A stretch of 64,000 bases of DNA from Achromobacter pestifer (GCF_902859625.1 NZ_CADIJX010000002.1:186001-250000); one strand, 5' to 3'; positions 17,147 through 26,845 are shown, counted from the first letter of the stretch. Translations and numbers: made by a program. Notes: generated by a model from the letters alone, not told the origin.

Positions 17147-18409
17147 TTGGACAAGCAAGAGTCGGGCGGCTGGTATTTCGGCTGGAACATCGTCGGCGCC
17201 GCTGCGGTACTCACCCTGTTGACGGTCGGCCTGCGCATGGGCATCGGGCCGTTCTTCCTGCCAATGGCGGACGGGCTGGGATTTTCGCGCAGCCTGCTGT
17301 CGGGCATCGTGGCGATCGGCATGCTGTGCTACGGGCTGGCCATGCCCTTGGCCGGCTATCTGGTCAGTACGCGCGGCACCCGGTTCGTCTTGTTGACGGG
17401 CACGGCCATTGTCGTGGCCTCGTCCTTGTGGACCGTGTTCGCGCGGGGGCCCATCGAATTCCTGCTGTCCTTTGGCGTGGCGCTTTCTGTCGGGCTGGCC
17501 TTCACCAGTCCGGTCGCGCTGACGCCCGTGATCAGCCGCTGGTTCACTCGCCAGCGCGGCATGGCGCTGTTCTTCCTGTCCACCGGATCGATGGCGGGGA
17601 TTGCGTTGATGACGCCCACCCTGACGTTCGCGATCGCGGCCGTGGGTTGGCAGGAGACACTGCTGGCCTTTGCCGTGCTGTTCGCCCTGTTGACCGTGCC
17701 GGTGGCGCTGTTCGTGATGCGCGACGTGGCACCGGAACACACTGACCTATTGCCCCACCAGATCGTCGACAGCAAGGCGTCCGCCAAACCCGCCGCGCGT
17801 GGCCCGGCGCCCAATGTGCGCAACGCCTTGCGCACGCTGCCGTTCTGGCAAGTGGCGTTGGGGCTGTTCGCCTGTGGCTACAGCATGAACTTGCTGGGTA
17901 CCCACGGCATGCCGATGCTGATGGATCACGGCTTCGATGCCACCACCAGTTCCTTGGGCATTGGCCTGATCGGGCTGGTCGCGATTTTCAGCACGCTGGT
18001 GCTGGGCCGCATGTCCGATCAGGTTGAGCGCCGCAACATCCTGGCAGCGATCTATCTGGTGCGTGGGCTGGGATTTTTTGCGCTGGTCATGGTGGGCGCC
18101 CATTGGGAGCTGTACGCCGCTGCCACCATCGGCGGCATTGTGTGGGCGGGCAGCATTGCCTTGTCGTCCGCGATTCTGGCCGACGTCTACGGCATTCGGC
18201 TGGTTGGCGTGCTATACGGCCTGACCTATCTGGGCCACCAGGTGGGCGGCATGATCAGTTCGTGGTTGGGCGGATGGGCCTACGATGTCTTCGGCACGCA
18301 TTGGGTCGCCTTTGGATCGGCAGGCGTGTTGCTGTTGCTGGCTGCGGCGATTTCGCTGCGGCTGCCGGGGCGCGGCTTGATGCGCGCGCCGGCAGCCGTG
18401 GGCCGCTGA
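17147..18409 (+). CDS. MFS transporter (OxlT/oxalate-formate antiporter-like)
   Basis: Inner-membrane major facilitator of 420 residues with 12 predicted helices and a central cytoplasmic loop near residue 205. The N terminus GWYFGWNIVGAAAVLTLLTVGLRMGIGPFF and the segment RGMALFFLSTGSMAG are typical of the monocarboxylate/OxlT branch. I take the TTG at 17147 as start because GAGGAG lies 8 nt upstream and no suitable ATG exists. The neighbour on the opposite strand is a 3-hydroxyisobutyrate-dehydrogenase-family gene ending 2 bp away, suggesting import of an organic acid. Confidence 0.88.
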   Translation: MDKQESGGWYFGWNIVGAAAVLTLLTVGLRMGIGPFFLPMADGLGFSRSLLSGIVAIGMLCYGLAMPLAGYLVSTRGTRFVLLTGTAIVVASSLWTVFARGPIEFLLSFGVALSVGLAFTSPVALTPVISRWFTRQRGMALFFLSTGSMAGIALMTPTLTFAIAAVGWQETLLAFAVLFALLTVPVALFVMRDVAPEHTDLLPHQIVDSKASAKPAARGPAPNVRNALRTLPFWQVALGLFACGYSMNLLGTHGMPMLMDHGFDATTSSLGIGLIGLVAIFSTLVLGRMSDQVERRNILAAIYLVRGLGFFALVMVGAHWELYAAATIGGIVWAGSIALSSAILADVYGIRLVGVLYGLTYLGHQVGGMISSWLGGWAYDVFGTHWVAFGSAGVLLLLAAAISLRLPGRGLMRAPAAVGR

Positions 18410-18410
18410 T

Positions 18411-19283
18411 CTAGCGGTCTTTCAGCAGCGAGATCAGTTCGGGCACGTAGCGCTCGCCGCCGCCCTGCGTGACGGCCTGGTCGAAGGTGTGCTGGACGGC
18501 AGCACCGATTTCGCGCACGGCGCCGGCTTCGGCCGCCATGGTGTTGTAGTAGGACAGGTCCTTCTGCGCGTTCGACATGAAAAAGCGTAGCGACGACGGA
18601 TCCTGTTCCAGCAGATATGGCTTGATGCGTTCCAGCGCCACGCCGCCGCCGCCGCCCTTGGCCAGCACGTCGGCAAACACGGCCGGGTCGATATCCGAAC
18701 GCAGCGCGCACGCCGCCGCTTCCGACAGCAACGCCACGACACCCAGCGACACGTAGTTGTGCAGCAATTTCATGCGGTGTCCGGCGCCCACGGGACCGGC
18801 GTGCGTGATGTTCTCGGCAAAGCAGGCCAGGATCGGCTTGCATTCCTCAAACAGGGCTGCATCGCCGCCCACCAGCAGATTCAGCCGGCCTTCGGCGGCT
18901 TCTTTTGGCGTGCGTGTCATCGGCGCGTCCAGGAAGCGGCCGCCCGAGTCGGTGACGGCCTGCGCCACCTTCACGGTGGAGGACGGGATGGCGGTCGAGC
19001 AATCGATGATCACGGTGCCGGGACGCAGGCCTTCCAGCACGCCGTTTGCCGACAGCAGCACGGCTTCGACCTGCGGGCTGCCCGTCACGCAAAGAATGAT
19101 CACATCCGACTGGGCGGCCAGCGTGGCGCCATCGGCAACGCTGGTCGCGCCAGCGGCCTTCAGGGCGTCCAGGGGTTGATTGCCCGGGTGTTCCAGCACG
19201 GTCAGGGTGTGACCGTGCTTCACCAGGTTACTTGCAATGCCGTGGCCCATGAGACCGATTCCAACCATGCCAACTTTCGCCAT
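18411..19283 (-). CDS. NAD(P)-dependent oxidoreductase, 3-hydroxyisobutyrate dehydrogenase family
   Basis: Beta-hydroxyacid dehydrogenase of 290 residues. The Rossmann motif VGMVGIGLMGHGIASNL starts at residue 4. The substrate loop reads DAPMTRTPKEAAEGRLNLLVGG (the family norm is DAPVSGG). The catalytic lysine is in GHRMKLLHNYVS (about residue 170), and the C-terminal helical domain follows. Replacement of SGG by TRT in the substrate loop suggests an unusual substrate. It is convergent with the MFS gene; its promoter lies in the 19284-19506 gap. Confidence 0.88.
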   Translation of the reverse strand: MAKVGMVGIGLMGHGIASNLVKHGHTLTVLEHPGNQPLDALKAAGATSVADGATLAAQSDVIILCVTGSPQVEAVLLSANGVLEGLRPGTVIIDCSTAIPSSTVKVAQAVTDSGGRFLDAPMTRTPKEAAEGRLNLLVGGDAALFEECKPILACFAENITHAGPVGAGHRMKLLHNYVSLGVVALLSEAAACALRSDIDPAVFADVLAKGGGGGVALERIKPYLLEQDPSSLRFFMSNAQKDLSYYNTMAAEAGAVREIGAAVQHTFDQAVTQGGGERYVPELISLLKDR

Positions 19284-19383
19284 CTTGCACTGCTCCTGCC
19301 ATGTGTAGGTGTGTGTTGTGGCGTAAATCTTACTCCGTCTTTCCGGCTGGCCCGCGCGCGTTTCGTATATGCCGAATGATGCC

Positions 19384-19395
19384 TTCGAAACTTTC
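19384..19395. promoter_or_regulatory. 12-base motif shared with the CaiB operon promoter
   Basis: TTCGAAACTTTC occurs here and again, same strand, at 28669-28680, in both cases upstream of an acyl-CoA catabolic operon. An identical 12-mer in two such positions could be a common operator or promoter element. Function is inferred. Confidence 0.35.
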
Positions 19396-19506
19396 GGATG
19401 GTCAGTGGCGGGCCACATTCCTAAAATCGTTTGACGCATGGCAGCCATGCCAGACGGACAACGACCTATAACGGAGACCGCCGCCTTCCGGGCGGACACG
19501 ATCAGC

Positions 19507-19899
19507 ATGCCGCACACCGCAACCGAGCCGGCCGCCAGTGCCGAACGCCATTACTTCGAGCAGCTTGCGCAGGGCCGCTTCATGATTCCGCAATGCCAAG
19601 CCTGCGCCCGGCATCATTTCTATCCCCGGGTGATCTGCCCGCATTGCGGCGCGGACACACTGCGCTGGACCGAGCCCAGCGGCCAGGGTCAGGTCTATTC
19701 CACCACCATCGTGCGCAGCAAGGCCGGCGACTACACCGTGTGTCTCGTCGACCTGGCCGAAGGCCCGCGCCTGATGAGCCGCGTGGTGGATATGCCGCCT
19801 GACGCCGTCCGTATCGGGATGCCGGTGCAAGCACGGATCGATACCGTCGACGGCGAACCGTTGCTGGTATTCGTTGCGCAACCCGGGGAACGGGCATGA
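19507..19899 (+). CDS. DUF35 OB-fold/zinc-ribbon acyl-CoA-associated protein
   Basis: Small protein of about 130 residues. The N-terminal rubredoxin-like zinc ribbon has CQACARHHFYPRVICPHC (two CxxC pairs, about residues 30-47), and an OB-fold follows. DUF35 proteins partner with thiolase-like proteins encoded next to them and are thought to form a complex that handles acyl-CoA thioesters. An ATG at 19438 would add 23 residues; I prefer 19507, which begins close to the conserved ERHYFEQL helix. It overlaps the thiolase-like gene by 4 nt. Confidence 0.86.
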   Translation: MPHTATEPAASAERHYFEQLAQGRFMIPQCQACARHHFYPRVICPHCGADTLRWTEPSGQGQVYSTTIVRSKAGDYTVCLVDLAEGPRLMSRVVDMPPDAVRIGMPVQARIDTVDGEPLLVFVAQPGERA

Positions 19900-21059
19900 G
19901 CGGCCGCAGCTATCGCGGCGCGATTGCCGTTCTGGGTACGGGCATGGCCGGTCTGGGAGACTGCGGCGGACGCACCGAGCAGGAAATCATCGCGCAGGCC
20001 GCCCACCGCGCCGTGGCCGCCAGCGGTCTGAAGATGCAGGACATCGACGGCATCATCACGTCTAGCCTGACCTCGCCCTGGTGGGTCATGCGCATGTCGG
20101 AATACCTGGGCATCCAGCCGCGCTTTTCCGACAGCACGATGTTCGGCGGGTCGTCGTTCATCGCAGACTTGAAGATCGCGGCCATGGCCATCGAGGCCGG
20201 CCAATGTGACCATGTGCTGGTGTGCTACGGCGCCAATCCGCGCAGCGCGCCCAGCAGCACGCAGATCAATCAGATGCGCGCGGCGCTGGACCCGCAGCCC
20301 TACGAACATCCTTACAAGCCATTCAACCCGGTGACCAGCTACGCGCTGGCCGCGGCTCGTCATATGCATCAGTACGGCACCACGCGGCGCCAGTTGGCTG
20401 AAGTGGCGGTGGCTGCGCGCAAGTGGGCGCAGTTGAACCCCGACGCTTTCCTGCGCACGCCGCTGACGATCGACGATGTGCTGGGCGCAAAAATGATCTC
20501 GGACCCGCTGACCGTGCGCGATTGCTGCCTGGTGACCGACGGCGCGGGCGCCTTCGTCGTGACGCGCGCCGATCGTGCGCGCGATCTGCACCCGCGTCCG
20601 ATCTACGTGTTGGGAACCGGCCACGCACACTGGCACCGGCAGATATCCTGCATGCCGGATGTCACCGTGACGCCGGCCGTGGATTCGGGCCGGGCCGCCT
20701 TTGCCGAAGCTGGCCTGACGCCGGCCGACATCGATCTGGTCGAACTGTACGACGCCTTCACCATCAATCCCATCCTGTTCCTGGAAGATCTGGGCTTTTG
20801 CGCCAAGGGCGAGGGCGGCGCGTTCATCGGCGGCGGCCGGATCGAGCCGGGTGGCGACTTTCCGATGAATACCAATGGCGGCGGGCTGTCGTTCACGCAC
20901 CCGGGCATGTACAGCATCTTCCTGGTGATCGAAGCCGTGGCGCAGTTGCGCCGCGAGGCCGGTGAACGCCAGGTCGGCAAAGCCGACGTGGCGCTGGTGC
21001 ATGGCAATGGCGGCGTGTTGTCCAGCCAGGCCACGGCCATTCTTTCCCATACCTTGTGA
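19896..21059 (+). CDS. Thiolase-like acyl-CoA protein (SCP2-thiolase/lipid-transfer type)
   Basis: Thiolase-superfamily protein of 387 residues. It resembles the non-decarboxylating SCP2-thiolase-like branch that partners with DUF35: VLGTGMAGLG at the N terminus, LVCYGANPRS, LVTDGAGAFVVTRADRA and DLVELYDAFTINPILFLEDLGFC. GGGRIEPGGDFPMNTNGGGLSFTHPGM supplies the C-terminal HP histidine. The usual active-site cysteine position near residue 85 is not obvious (MFGGSSF), so it may act as a retro-aldol or scaffold protein rather than a canonical thiolase. Part of the overlapping operon 19507-26845. Confidence 0.87.
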   Translation: MSGRSYRGAIAVLGTGMAGLGDCGGRTEQEIIAQAAHRAVAASGLKMQDIDGIITSSLTSPWWVMRMSEYLGIQPRFSDSTMFGGSSFIADLKIAAMAIEAGQCDHVLVCYGANPRSAPSSTQINQMRAALDPQPYEHPYKPFNPVTSYALAAARHMHQYGTTRRQLAEVAVAARKWAQLNPDAFLRTPLTIDDVLGAKMISDPLTVRDCCLVTDGAGAFVVTRADRARDLHPRPIYVLGTGHAHWHRQISCMPDVTVTPAVDSGRAAFAEAGLTPADIDLVELYDAFTINPILFLEDLGFCAKGEGGAFIGGGRIEPGGDFPMNTNGGGLSFTHPGMYSIFLVIEAVAQLRREAGERQVGKADVALVHGNGGVLSSQATAILSHTL

Positions 21060-21757
21060 TGACGGATCCCATGAACAAGACAGTCGATTCCGCCGCGCAG
21101 GCCGTGGCGGATATCCCCGATGGCGCCACGGTCCTTGTCAGTGGCTTTGGCTTGTCCGGCCAGCCGGTGGACCTGCTGGACGCGCTGGTGGAGCAGGGCG
21201 CGCGTGAACTGACGGTTGCGTGCAACAACAGCGGCAGCCGCGATAGCGGTCTGGCCCGCCTGATCCGGCTGGGCCGCGTGCGCAAACTGATCGCGTCCTA
21301 TCCGCGCGGCGCGGAATCCCAAGCCTTTGAATCGGCCTATGCCGAAGGCAAGATCGAATACGAGTGCGTGCCGCAGGGCACACTGGCCGAACGGTTGCGC
21401 GCGGCGGGTTCGGGCCTGGGCGGTTTCTTCACCCCGACGGGCTACGGCACGCTGCTGGCGCAGGGCAAGGAAACGCGCGTCATCAAAGGCGTCGGCCATG
21501 TCTTCGAAGAGCCCTTGCATGCCGACTATGCGCTGGTGAAAGCCTATTGCGCAGACCCCCTGGGCAATCTGGTCTATCGCAAGGCCGGGCGCAATTTCGG
21601 GCCGCTGATGTGCATGGCCTCGGCCACCGCCATCGTGCAAGTGCATGCCCTGGCAGAAGTGGGCGGGCTGGACCCGGAGCACATCGTCACGCCGGGGATC
21701 TTCGTGCAGCGCGTACTGCGCATCCCCGACACCCAACTGACCGGAGCCTTGCAATGA
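21059..21757 (+). CDS. 3-oxoacid CoA-transferase subunit A
   Basis: Alpha subunit of a type I CoA-transferase (SCOT/PcaI/AtoD family), 232 residues. The N-terminal region has GATVLVSGFGLSGQPVDLLDAL, the CoA-binding glycine-rich loop (usually GFGLCGIP), then TVACNNSGSRDSGLARLI. GGFFTPTGYGTLLAQGKE and the C-terminal EVGGLDPEHIVTPGIFVQRVL are conserved. Start and stop codons interlock with both neighbours (TGATG before, ATGA after), so the operon is translationally coupled. It transfers CoA from succinyl-CoA or acetyl-CoA to a 3-oxo or related acid. Confidence 0.92.
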   Translation: MTDPMNKTVDSAAQAVADIPDGATVLVSGFGLSGQPVDLLDALVEQGARELTVACNNSGSRDSGLARLIRLGRVRKLIASYPRGAESQAFESAYAEGKIEYECVPQGTLAERLRAAGSGLGGFFTPTGYGTLLAQGKETRVIKGVGHVFEEPLHADYALVKAYCADPLGNLVYRKAGRNFGPLMCMASATAIVQVHALAEVGGLDPEHIVTPGIFVQRVLRIPDTQLTGALQ

Positions 21758-22416
21758 CCCAACGTTACACGCGCGAGGACATCGCTCGCCGGGCGGCCGC
21801 TGACATTCCTGCTGGCGCCTACGTCAACCTGGGGATCGGCATGCCCGTCATGGCGCTGGACTACTGGACGCCCGAACACGGCGTCATCGTGCACAGCGAG
21901 AATGGCATCCTGGGCATGCGGGCGCGCTCGCAAGACGACCCGGTGGATCCCGACCTTACCAATGCGGCCAAGAAGCATGTGGCCTTGTCGGCCGGCGGCA
22001 GCTTCTTCAATCATGCCGACTCCTTCGCCATGATGCGGGGCGGTCATCTGGACTATTGCATCCTGGGGGCCTACCAGGTCTCGGAAAACGGCGACCTGGC
22101 GAATTGGTCGCTTGGCCAGCCCGGCGTGGCTGCGGCGGTGGGCGGCGCCATGGATCTGGCCGTGGGTGCCAAGCGCGTCCATGTGCTGATGGAGCACACC
22201 ACCCGTGACGGCCGTTCCCGCTTGCGCCGCGTATGCGACCTACCCTTGACGGGCGCCGGCTGCGTCGATCGCGTCTATACCGACCTGGCCACGCTGGACA
22301 TAACACCCGAAGGATTCCTGGTGCGCGACATGGCGCCCGGTCTGACCCGCGAAGCCTTGCAGGCGGCCACCGACGCGCCGCTGCGCTTTGCCACGGATGT
22401 TGACCATGCCGGTTGA
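21754..22416 (+). CDS. 3-oxoacid CoA-transferase subunit B
   Basis: Beta subunit, 220 residues. The catalytic glutamate lies in HSENGILGM (about residue 50) after VNLGIGMPVMALDYW. SFAMMRGGHLDYCILGAYQVSENGDLANW is conserved. It forms a heteromer with the A subunit encoded immediately upstream. The gene overlaps the following acyl-CoA dehydrogenase by 11 nt. Confidence 0.93.
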   Translation: MTQRYTREDIARRAAADIPAGAYVNLGIGMPVMALDYWTPEHGVIVHSENGILGMRARSQDDPVDPDLTNAAKKHVALSAGGSFFNHADSFAMMRGGHLDYCILGAYQVSENGDLANWSLGQPGVAAAVGGAMDLAVGAKRVHVLMEHTTRDGRSRLRRVCDLPLTGAGCVDRVYTDLATLDITPEGFLVRDMAPGLTREALQAATDAPLRFATDVDHAG

Positions 22417-24718
22417 TACGGACTTGGAGGGGTTCCGCACCGAAGTCCGCGCCTTCCTGTGTGACCGTCTTCCCGTCGATTTGCGGCGCAAGGTGCTGGA
22501 TCACCAGCGGCTGGAGAAGCAGGATTTCCTGCGCTGGCATCAGATCCTGCACGAGCGCGGCTGGGTTGCGCCGAATTGGCCAAAAGAGCATGGCGGCGCG
22601 GCTTGGGATATCGGGCAGCGCAACGTGTTCGACGAGGAATGCGCGCTGGCTGGCGCCCCTGAAACCGTGCCCTTCGGGCTGCGGATGGTGGCGCCGGTCA
22701 TCATGGCCTACGGCTCGGCCTGGCAGAAAAGCCATTTCTTGCCGCGAATCCTCAGTGGACAGGATTGGTGGTGCCAAGGCTATTCCGAACCGGGGGCGGG
22801 GTCGGATCTGGCGTCGTTGTCCACCCGGGCACGGCGCGAGGGCGACACCTTTGTGGTCAACGGCCAGAAGACCTGGACGACCTATGCGCAGTACGCCGAC
22901 ATGATGTTCTGCCTGGCGCGCACGGATCCCGATGCCAAGGCGCAGGAAGGCATTTCTTTCCTGCTGATCGACATGCGCAGCCCGGGTGTGTCGTTGCGTC
23001 CGATCCGGACGCTGGACGGCGGCGACGAAATCAACGAAGTCTTCCTGGATGACGTGGTGGTGCCCGCGACCCATCTGGTGGGCGAGGCGGATCGTGGCTG
23101 GACATACGCCAAGTATCTGCTGTCGCACGAACGCTTCGGCGCGGCGCGGGTAGGGCGGGCAAAACGCGAATTGGGTCATTTGCAACGGTTGGCGGCGCAA
23201 CGGGTGGTGGACGGCGTGACGCTGGCCGACGATCCTGTGTTCGCGCATCGCCTGGCGCAGCTGGAGATCGATACGCTGGCGCTGGAACAGACCAATCTGC
23301 GGCTGATTGCGCGTGATCAGCGCGGCGCGGGTCATGGCGCCGAAGCGTCCATCCTGAAATACCTGGGGTCCACGCTCGCGCAGCGCATCAGCGAGGCATT
23401 GGTCGACACTGCGGGTTCGCACGCGCTGGCTTATCAATCCCTGGCCTTGGAGCGTGATTACGAGCACGGCGAGCCGACCATGGAGGAAGCGCTGGAAGCC
23501 ATGCCCGGCTTCTATCTGAATCTGCGCAAGATATCGATCTACGGCGGCACGGACGAAGTGCAGAAGAACATCATCGCCAAGTTGGCGCTGGGCGCCGCGG
23601 ACGACTACTCCGACGACGAACGCGCCTTGGATGATGCCGTCGCGCGCTATCTGCAAGGCGAATACCCCGCGCCTGCCGGCAGGCCCGCGTTACCCGTCGA
23701 TGCCGACCCCGCGTCCTCGCCGCATTGGCGGACCTTCGCCGACATGGGGTTGCTTGGGTTGGGCCTGCCCGCAGCGGCGGGTGGCATGGAATCCGCGTTG
23801 ACCGACGTCTGCGTGCTGATGCAGCAGTTCGGCCGCCACCTGGTGACCGAGCCCTATGATGCCAGCGCGTTGCTGTGTGGCCAGTTACTGGCGTTGATGC
23901 CGGATGGCGGCACGGTCCACCGTTTGCTTGCTGGCATTGCGCAAGGTTCGGCCGCGCCGGTGCTGGCCTCTGCGGGACCCAGGTCGGAATGGTCATTGGA
24001 TGGTGAGGGCGTCACGGCGGAGCGTCAGGGCGAGGACTGGATTCTGAACGGCGTGAAGCGGCGGGTGCCGTTTGGCGCGGGGGCAAGGCAATTGCTGGTC
24101 ACGGCGCGCGACGCCCAGGGCGTTGGGCTGTTCCTGGTCGAAGCGGAAGCGCACAACGTGATGCCGGGCGTGACTCGCCAGGGCGCTGTGGGCGTGGACG
24201 GACGCAGTTATGCGGACATCACCTTCAACGGATGCCGCGTGCCAGACGCGGCGCGATTGGGCGAGGTGGGCAACGCCCTGGAGCAAGCGGCGGACACGAC
24301 GCGCATCGCCTTGTGCGCGGAAGCGCTGGGCGCCATGCAGGCGTTGCTGGATGCCACGCGCGAACACACCGATGCGCGTCGCCAGTTCGGCCGCGCGCTC
24401 AGCGGATTCCAGGCCGTCCAGCACCGTTTGGTCGATATGTTGCTGGTGCTGGAACAGGCGCGATCGCTCACCTGGACAGCCGCCCGCGCGGATACGGCCG
24501 ATGCGCGGCTGCGTGGCCGGCTGGTGTCGGCCGCCAAGGCCCGATGCGGCGAGGCCGCCCGCTACATCAGCCAGCAGAGCATCCAGCTGCATGGCGGCAT
24601 GGGCATGACCGATGAGCTTCCCGTGGGACATTACGTCAAACGCCTGCTGGCCATTGAATACACGCTTGGCGACACTCGCCATCATCTCAACCGCTATCAG
24701 CGGCTGGCGCGGGCGTAA
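22406..24718 (+). CDS. Fused double acyl-CoA dehydrogenase
   Basis: Protein of 770 residues built from two acyl-CoA dehydrogenase modules in tandem. Module 1 (about 5-395) has WCQGYSEPGAGSDLASL (FAD/substrate motif), NGQKTWTTYAQYAD and IYGGTDEVQKNIIAK. Module 2 (about 420-768) has WILNGVKRRVPFGAGA, ARRQFGRALSGFQAVQHRLVDM and LHGGMGMTDELPVGHYVKRL. Most dehydrogenases are about 380 residues; such fusions resemble FadE34-type proteins, where one half is often degenerate. It probably oxidises a bulky or branched acyl-CoA made by the preceding CoA-transferase. The ATG at 22406 overlaps that gene. Confidence 0.9.
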   Translation: MPVDTDLEGFRTEVRAFLCDRLPVDLRRKVLDHQRLEKQDFLRWHQILHERGWVAPNWPKEHGGAAWDIGQRNVFDEECALAGAPETVPFGLRMVAPVIMAYGSAWQKSHFLPRILSGQDWWCQGYSEPGAGSDLASLSTRARREGDTFVVNGQKTWTTYAQYADMMFCLARTDPDAKAQEGISFLLIDMRSPGVSLRPIRTLDGGDEINEVFLDDVVVPATHLVGEADRGWTYAKYLLSHERFGAARVGRAKRELGHLQRLAAQRVVDGVTLADDPVFAHRLAQLEIDTLALEQTNLRLIARDQRGAGHGAEASILKYLGSTLAQRISEALVDTAGSHALAYQSLALERDYEHGEPTMEEALEAMPGFYLNLRKISIYGGTDEVQKNIIAKLALGAADDYSDDERALDDAVARYLQGEYPAPAGRPALPVDADPASSPHWRTFADMGLLGLGLPAAAGGMESALTDVCVLMQQFGRHLVTEPYDASALLCGQLLALMPDGGTVHRLLAGIAQGSAAPVLASAGPRSEWSLDGEGVTAERQGEDWILNGVKRRVPFGAGARQLLVTARDAQGVGLFLVEAEAHNVMPGVTRQGAVGVDGRSYADITFNGCRVPDAARLGEVGNALEQAADTTRIALCAEALGAMQALLDATREHTDARRQFGRALSGFQAVQHRLVDMLLVLEQARSLTWTAARADTADARLRGRLVSAAKARCGEAARYISQQSIQLHGGMGMTDELPVGHYVKRLLAIEYTLGDTRHHLNRYQRLARA

Positions 24719-24742
24719 GCCGCGCCACCGCAAGGAACCAAC

Positions 24743-26845
24743 ATGACGCTGATCGTCCCCCCCACGTCTGATGACGTCTCCAGTACTGTGCGCTACGCAT
24801 TGCACGGGCGCGTCGCGGTGCTATTTCTTGATAATCCGCCCGTCAATGGCCTGGGCGACACCGTGCGCAGCGGAGTGCATGCCGGGTTGGCCCGGGCGCG
24901 CGCCGATGCCAACGTCGACGCCATCGTCATCGTGGGGGCCGGCAAGGCTTTCTGCGGCGGCGCCGACATCCGCCAGTTCAACACGCCGGCCGCCGTGGCC
25001 AAACCCATGCTGCGCGACGTGATCGCGGCGATCGAGGTGTCGGACAAGCCGGTCGTTGCGGCCATCCATGGCTTTGCATTGGGGGGAGGCCTGGAACTCG
25101 CCTTGGGCTGCCACTATCGCGTGGCACAGGCAGGTGCGCGACTGGGTCTGCCCGAAGTGAATCTGGGACTGGTGCCCGGAGGCGGCGGCACGCAACGGCT
25201 GCCGCGCCTGATCGGTGTGGCCCCTGCGCTAAAAATGATCCAAACGGGAACGCCCATTGATGCGGCGGCTGCGTTGCAGTCAGGGTTGCTGGATGCCGTG
25301 GCGGACGGCGATCTCCTGGAATTTGCGCTGGCCTACGCGCGAGACCGCGCCGCGCACGACGGGCATCCGGTTGCGGCGCAACGCAAGGTGGACGGTAGCG
25401 GCATCGACTTCGACGCGGCACGCGCCAAGCTGAGTTCCAAGGCGCGCAATGCTGAGGCCCAGCGGGCGGCAACGGACTGCGTCGAGGCGGCGACGCATCT
25501 GCCCATTGAAGCAGGGCTGGATGAAGAGCGCCGGCAGTTCGACACGCTGGTTGCCGGCGATGCGTCCAAGGCGCTACGCCATCTGTTCTTCGCGGAAAAG
25601 GAAGCCCCGCGCGTGGCCGATGGCGGTCAGGCGGGGTCGGTTGCGCAGGTGGCCATTCTGGGCGCGGGCACCATGGGCGGAGGTATCGCCATGGCATTCG
25701 CGAACGCGGGCTACGCGGTGCTGTTGCATGAGCGCGAGTCCGCCGCGTTGGACCGTGGTTTGGCGCTCATCCGCAAGAACTACGACATCACCGCAGCCAA
25801 AGGCAAGCTCGACGCGGACGGCGTTGCCGCCCGTATGGCGCGCATCACCCCCAGCCTGGATATCCAGGATCTGGCCCAAGCGGATCTGGTGATCGAAGCC
25901 GTGTTCGAGGACATGGCGGTCAAGCAAGCCGTGTTCCGCCAGCTGGATGCCGTCTGCAAACCTGGCGCCATCCTGGCCACCAACACGTCGCGCCTGAACA
26001 TCGATGAGATCGCTGCCAGCACGTCGCGGCCGGAAGCGGTGATCGGTCTGCATTTCTTCAGCCCGGCGAACGTGATGAAGCTGCTGGAGGTGGTGCGGGG
26101 GGCGCGCACCAGCGCTGACGTTATCGCCACCTGCATGGCGGCGGCGCAGAAGATCGGCAAGATCCCGGTGCTGGTCGGCGTATGCGAAGGCTTCGTCGGC
26201 AACCGCATGTTGACAGGCTACTGGCGCGAGGCCGGCTTTCTGCTGGAAGAGGGCGCCAGCCCGCAGCAGATTGACGCCGCGCTGACGCGCTTCGGCATGG
26301 CCATGGGACCCTTGGCGATGGCGGACTTGGCTGGCATGGATATCAACTGGGCAACCCGCAAGCGCCTGGCGCCGACCCGGCCCGCGCATCTGCGGTATTC
26401 CAAGGTGGCCGACCGCATCTGCGAACTGGGCCGTTTTGGGCAGAAGACGCAGGCTGGCTATTACCGCTACGAGCCAGGCAGCCGTCAGCCGCTGCCCGAC
26501 CCAGTGGTCGACGGCATCATCGAGGATTGTGCGCGTGAGGCCGGTATCGTCCGGCGCGCGGTCAGCGATCAGGAAATCGTTGAACGCTGCATGCTGGCGC
26601 TGGTGAATGAGGGGGCGCAGATCATCGACGAAGGCATCGCGCAGCGCGCATCGGATGTGGATGTGGTCTACGTGCACGGATACGGATTCCCCGGCGCGCG
26701 CGGCGGCCCGATGTTCTATGCGCAGACGCTTGGGCTTGGCGTCACGCTGGAGAAGATCCGCGCATTGCGACAGGCGCATGGTGAACACTGGAAACCCGCC
26801 GCGCTGCTGGAACGGAAGGCCGTCGAAGGCGCAACCGCGTTCTGA
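24743..26845 (+). CDS. Bifunctional enoyl-CoA hydratase/3-hydroxyacyl-CoA dehydrogenase
   Basis: Monomeric multifunctional beta-oxidation enzyme of 700 residues. The crotonase domain (about 15-205) has AFCGGADIRQF, GFALGGGLELALGCHYRVA and the acid pair region LPEVNLGLVPGGGGTQRLPRL. The dehydrogenase domain (about 300-480) has VAILGAGTMGGGIAMAFANAGYAV and the catalytic histidine in IGLHFFSPANVMKLLEVV. C-terminal domains run to 700 (YGFPGARGGPMFYA). It converts enoyl-CoA via hydroxyacyl-CoA to 3-oxoacyl-CoA. The spacing of 24 bp after the dehydrogenase fusion places it in the same operon. Confidence 0.93.
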   Translation: MTLIVPPTSDDVSSTVRYALHGRVAVLFLDNPPVNGLGDTVRSGVHAGLARARADANVDAIVIVGAGKAFCGGADIRQFNTPAAVAKPMLRDVIAAIEVSDKPVVAAIHGFALGGGLELALGCHYRVAQAGARLGLPEVNLGLVPGGGGTQRLPRLIGVAPALKMIQTGTPIDAAAALQSGLLDAVADGDLLEFALAYARDRAAHDGHPVAAQRKVDGSGIDFDAARAKLSSKARNAEAQRAATDCVEAATHLPIEAGLDEERRQFDTLVAGDASKALRHLFFAEKEAPRVADGGQAGSVAQVAILGAGTMGGGIAMAFANAGYAVLLHERESAALDRGLALIRKNYDITAAKGKLDADGVAARMARITPSLDIQDLAQADLVIEAVFEDMAVKQAVFRQLDAVCKPGAILATNTSRLNIDEIAASTSRPEAVIGLHFFSPANVMKLLEVVRGARTSADVIATCMAAAQKIGKIPVLVGVCEGFVGNRMLTGYWREAGFLLEEGASPQQIDAALTRFGMAMGPLAMADLAGMDINWATRKRLAPTRPAHLRYSKVADRICELGRFGQKTQAGYYRYEPGSRQPLPDPVVDGIIEDCAREAGIVRRAVSDQEIVERCMLALVNEGAQIIDEGIAQRASDVDVVYVHGYGFPGARGGPMFYAQTLGLGVTLEKIRALRQAHGEHWKPAALLERKAVEGATAF

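Noticed and set aside
22007..23656. Long open frame on the - strand opposite the CoA-transferase and dehydrogenase genes
   Set aside because: The + strand genes have clear catalytic motifs and coupling; the opposite frame has none.
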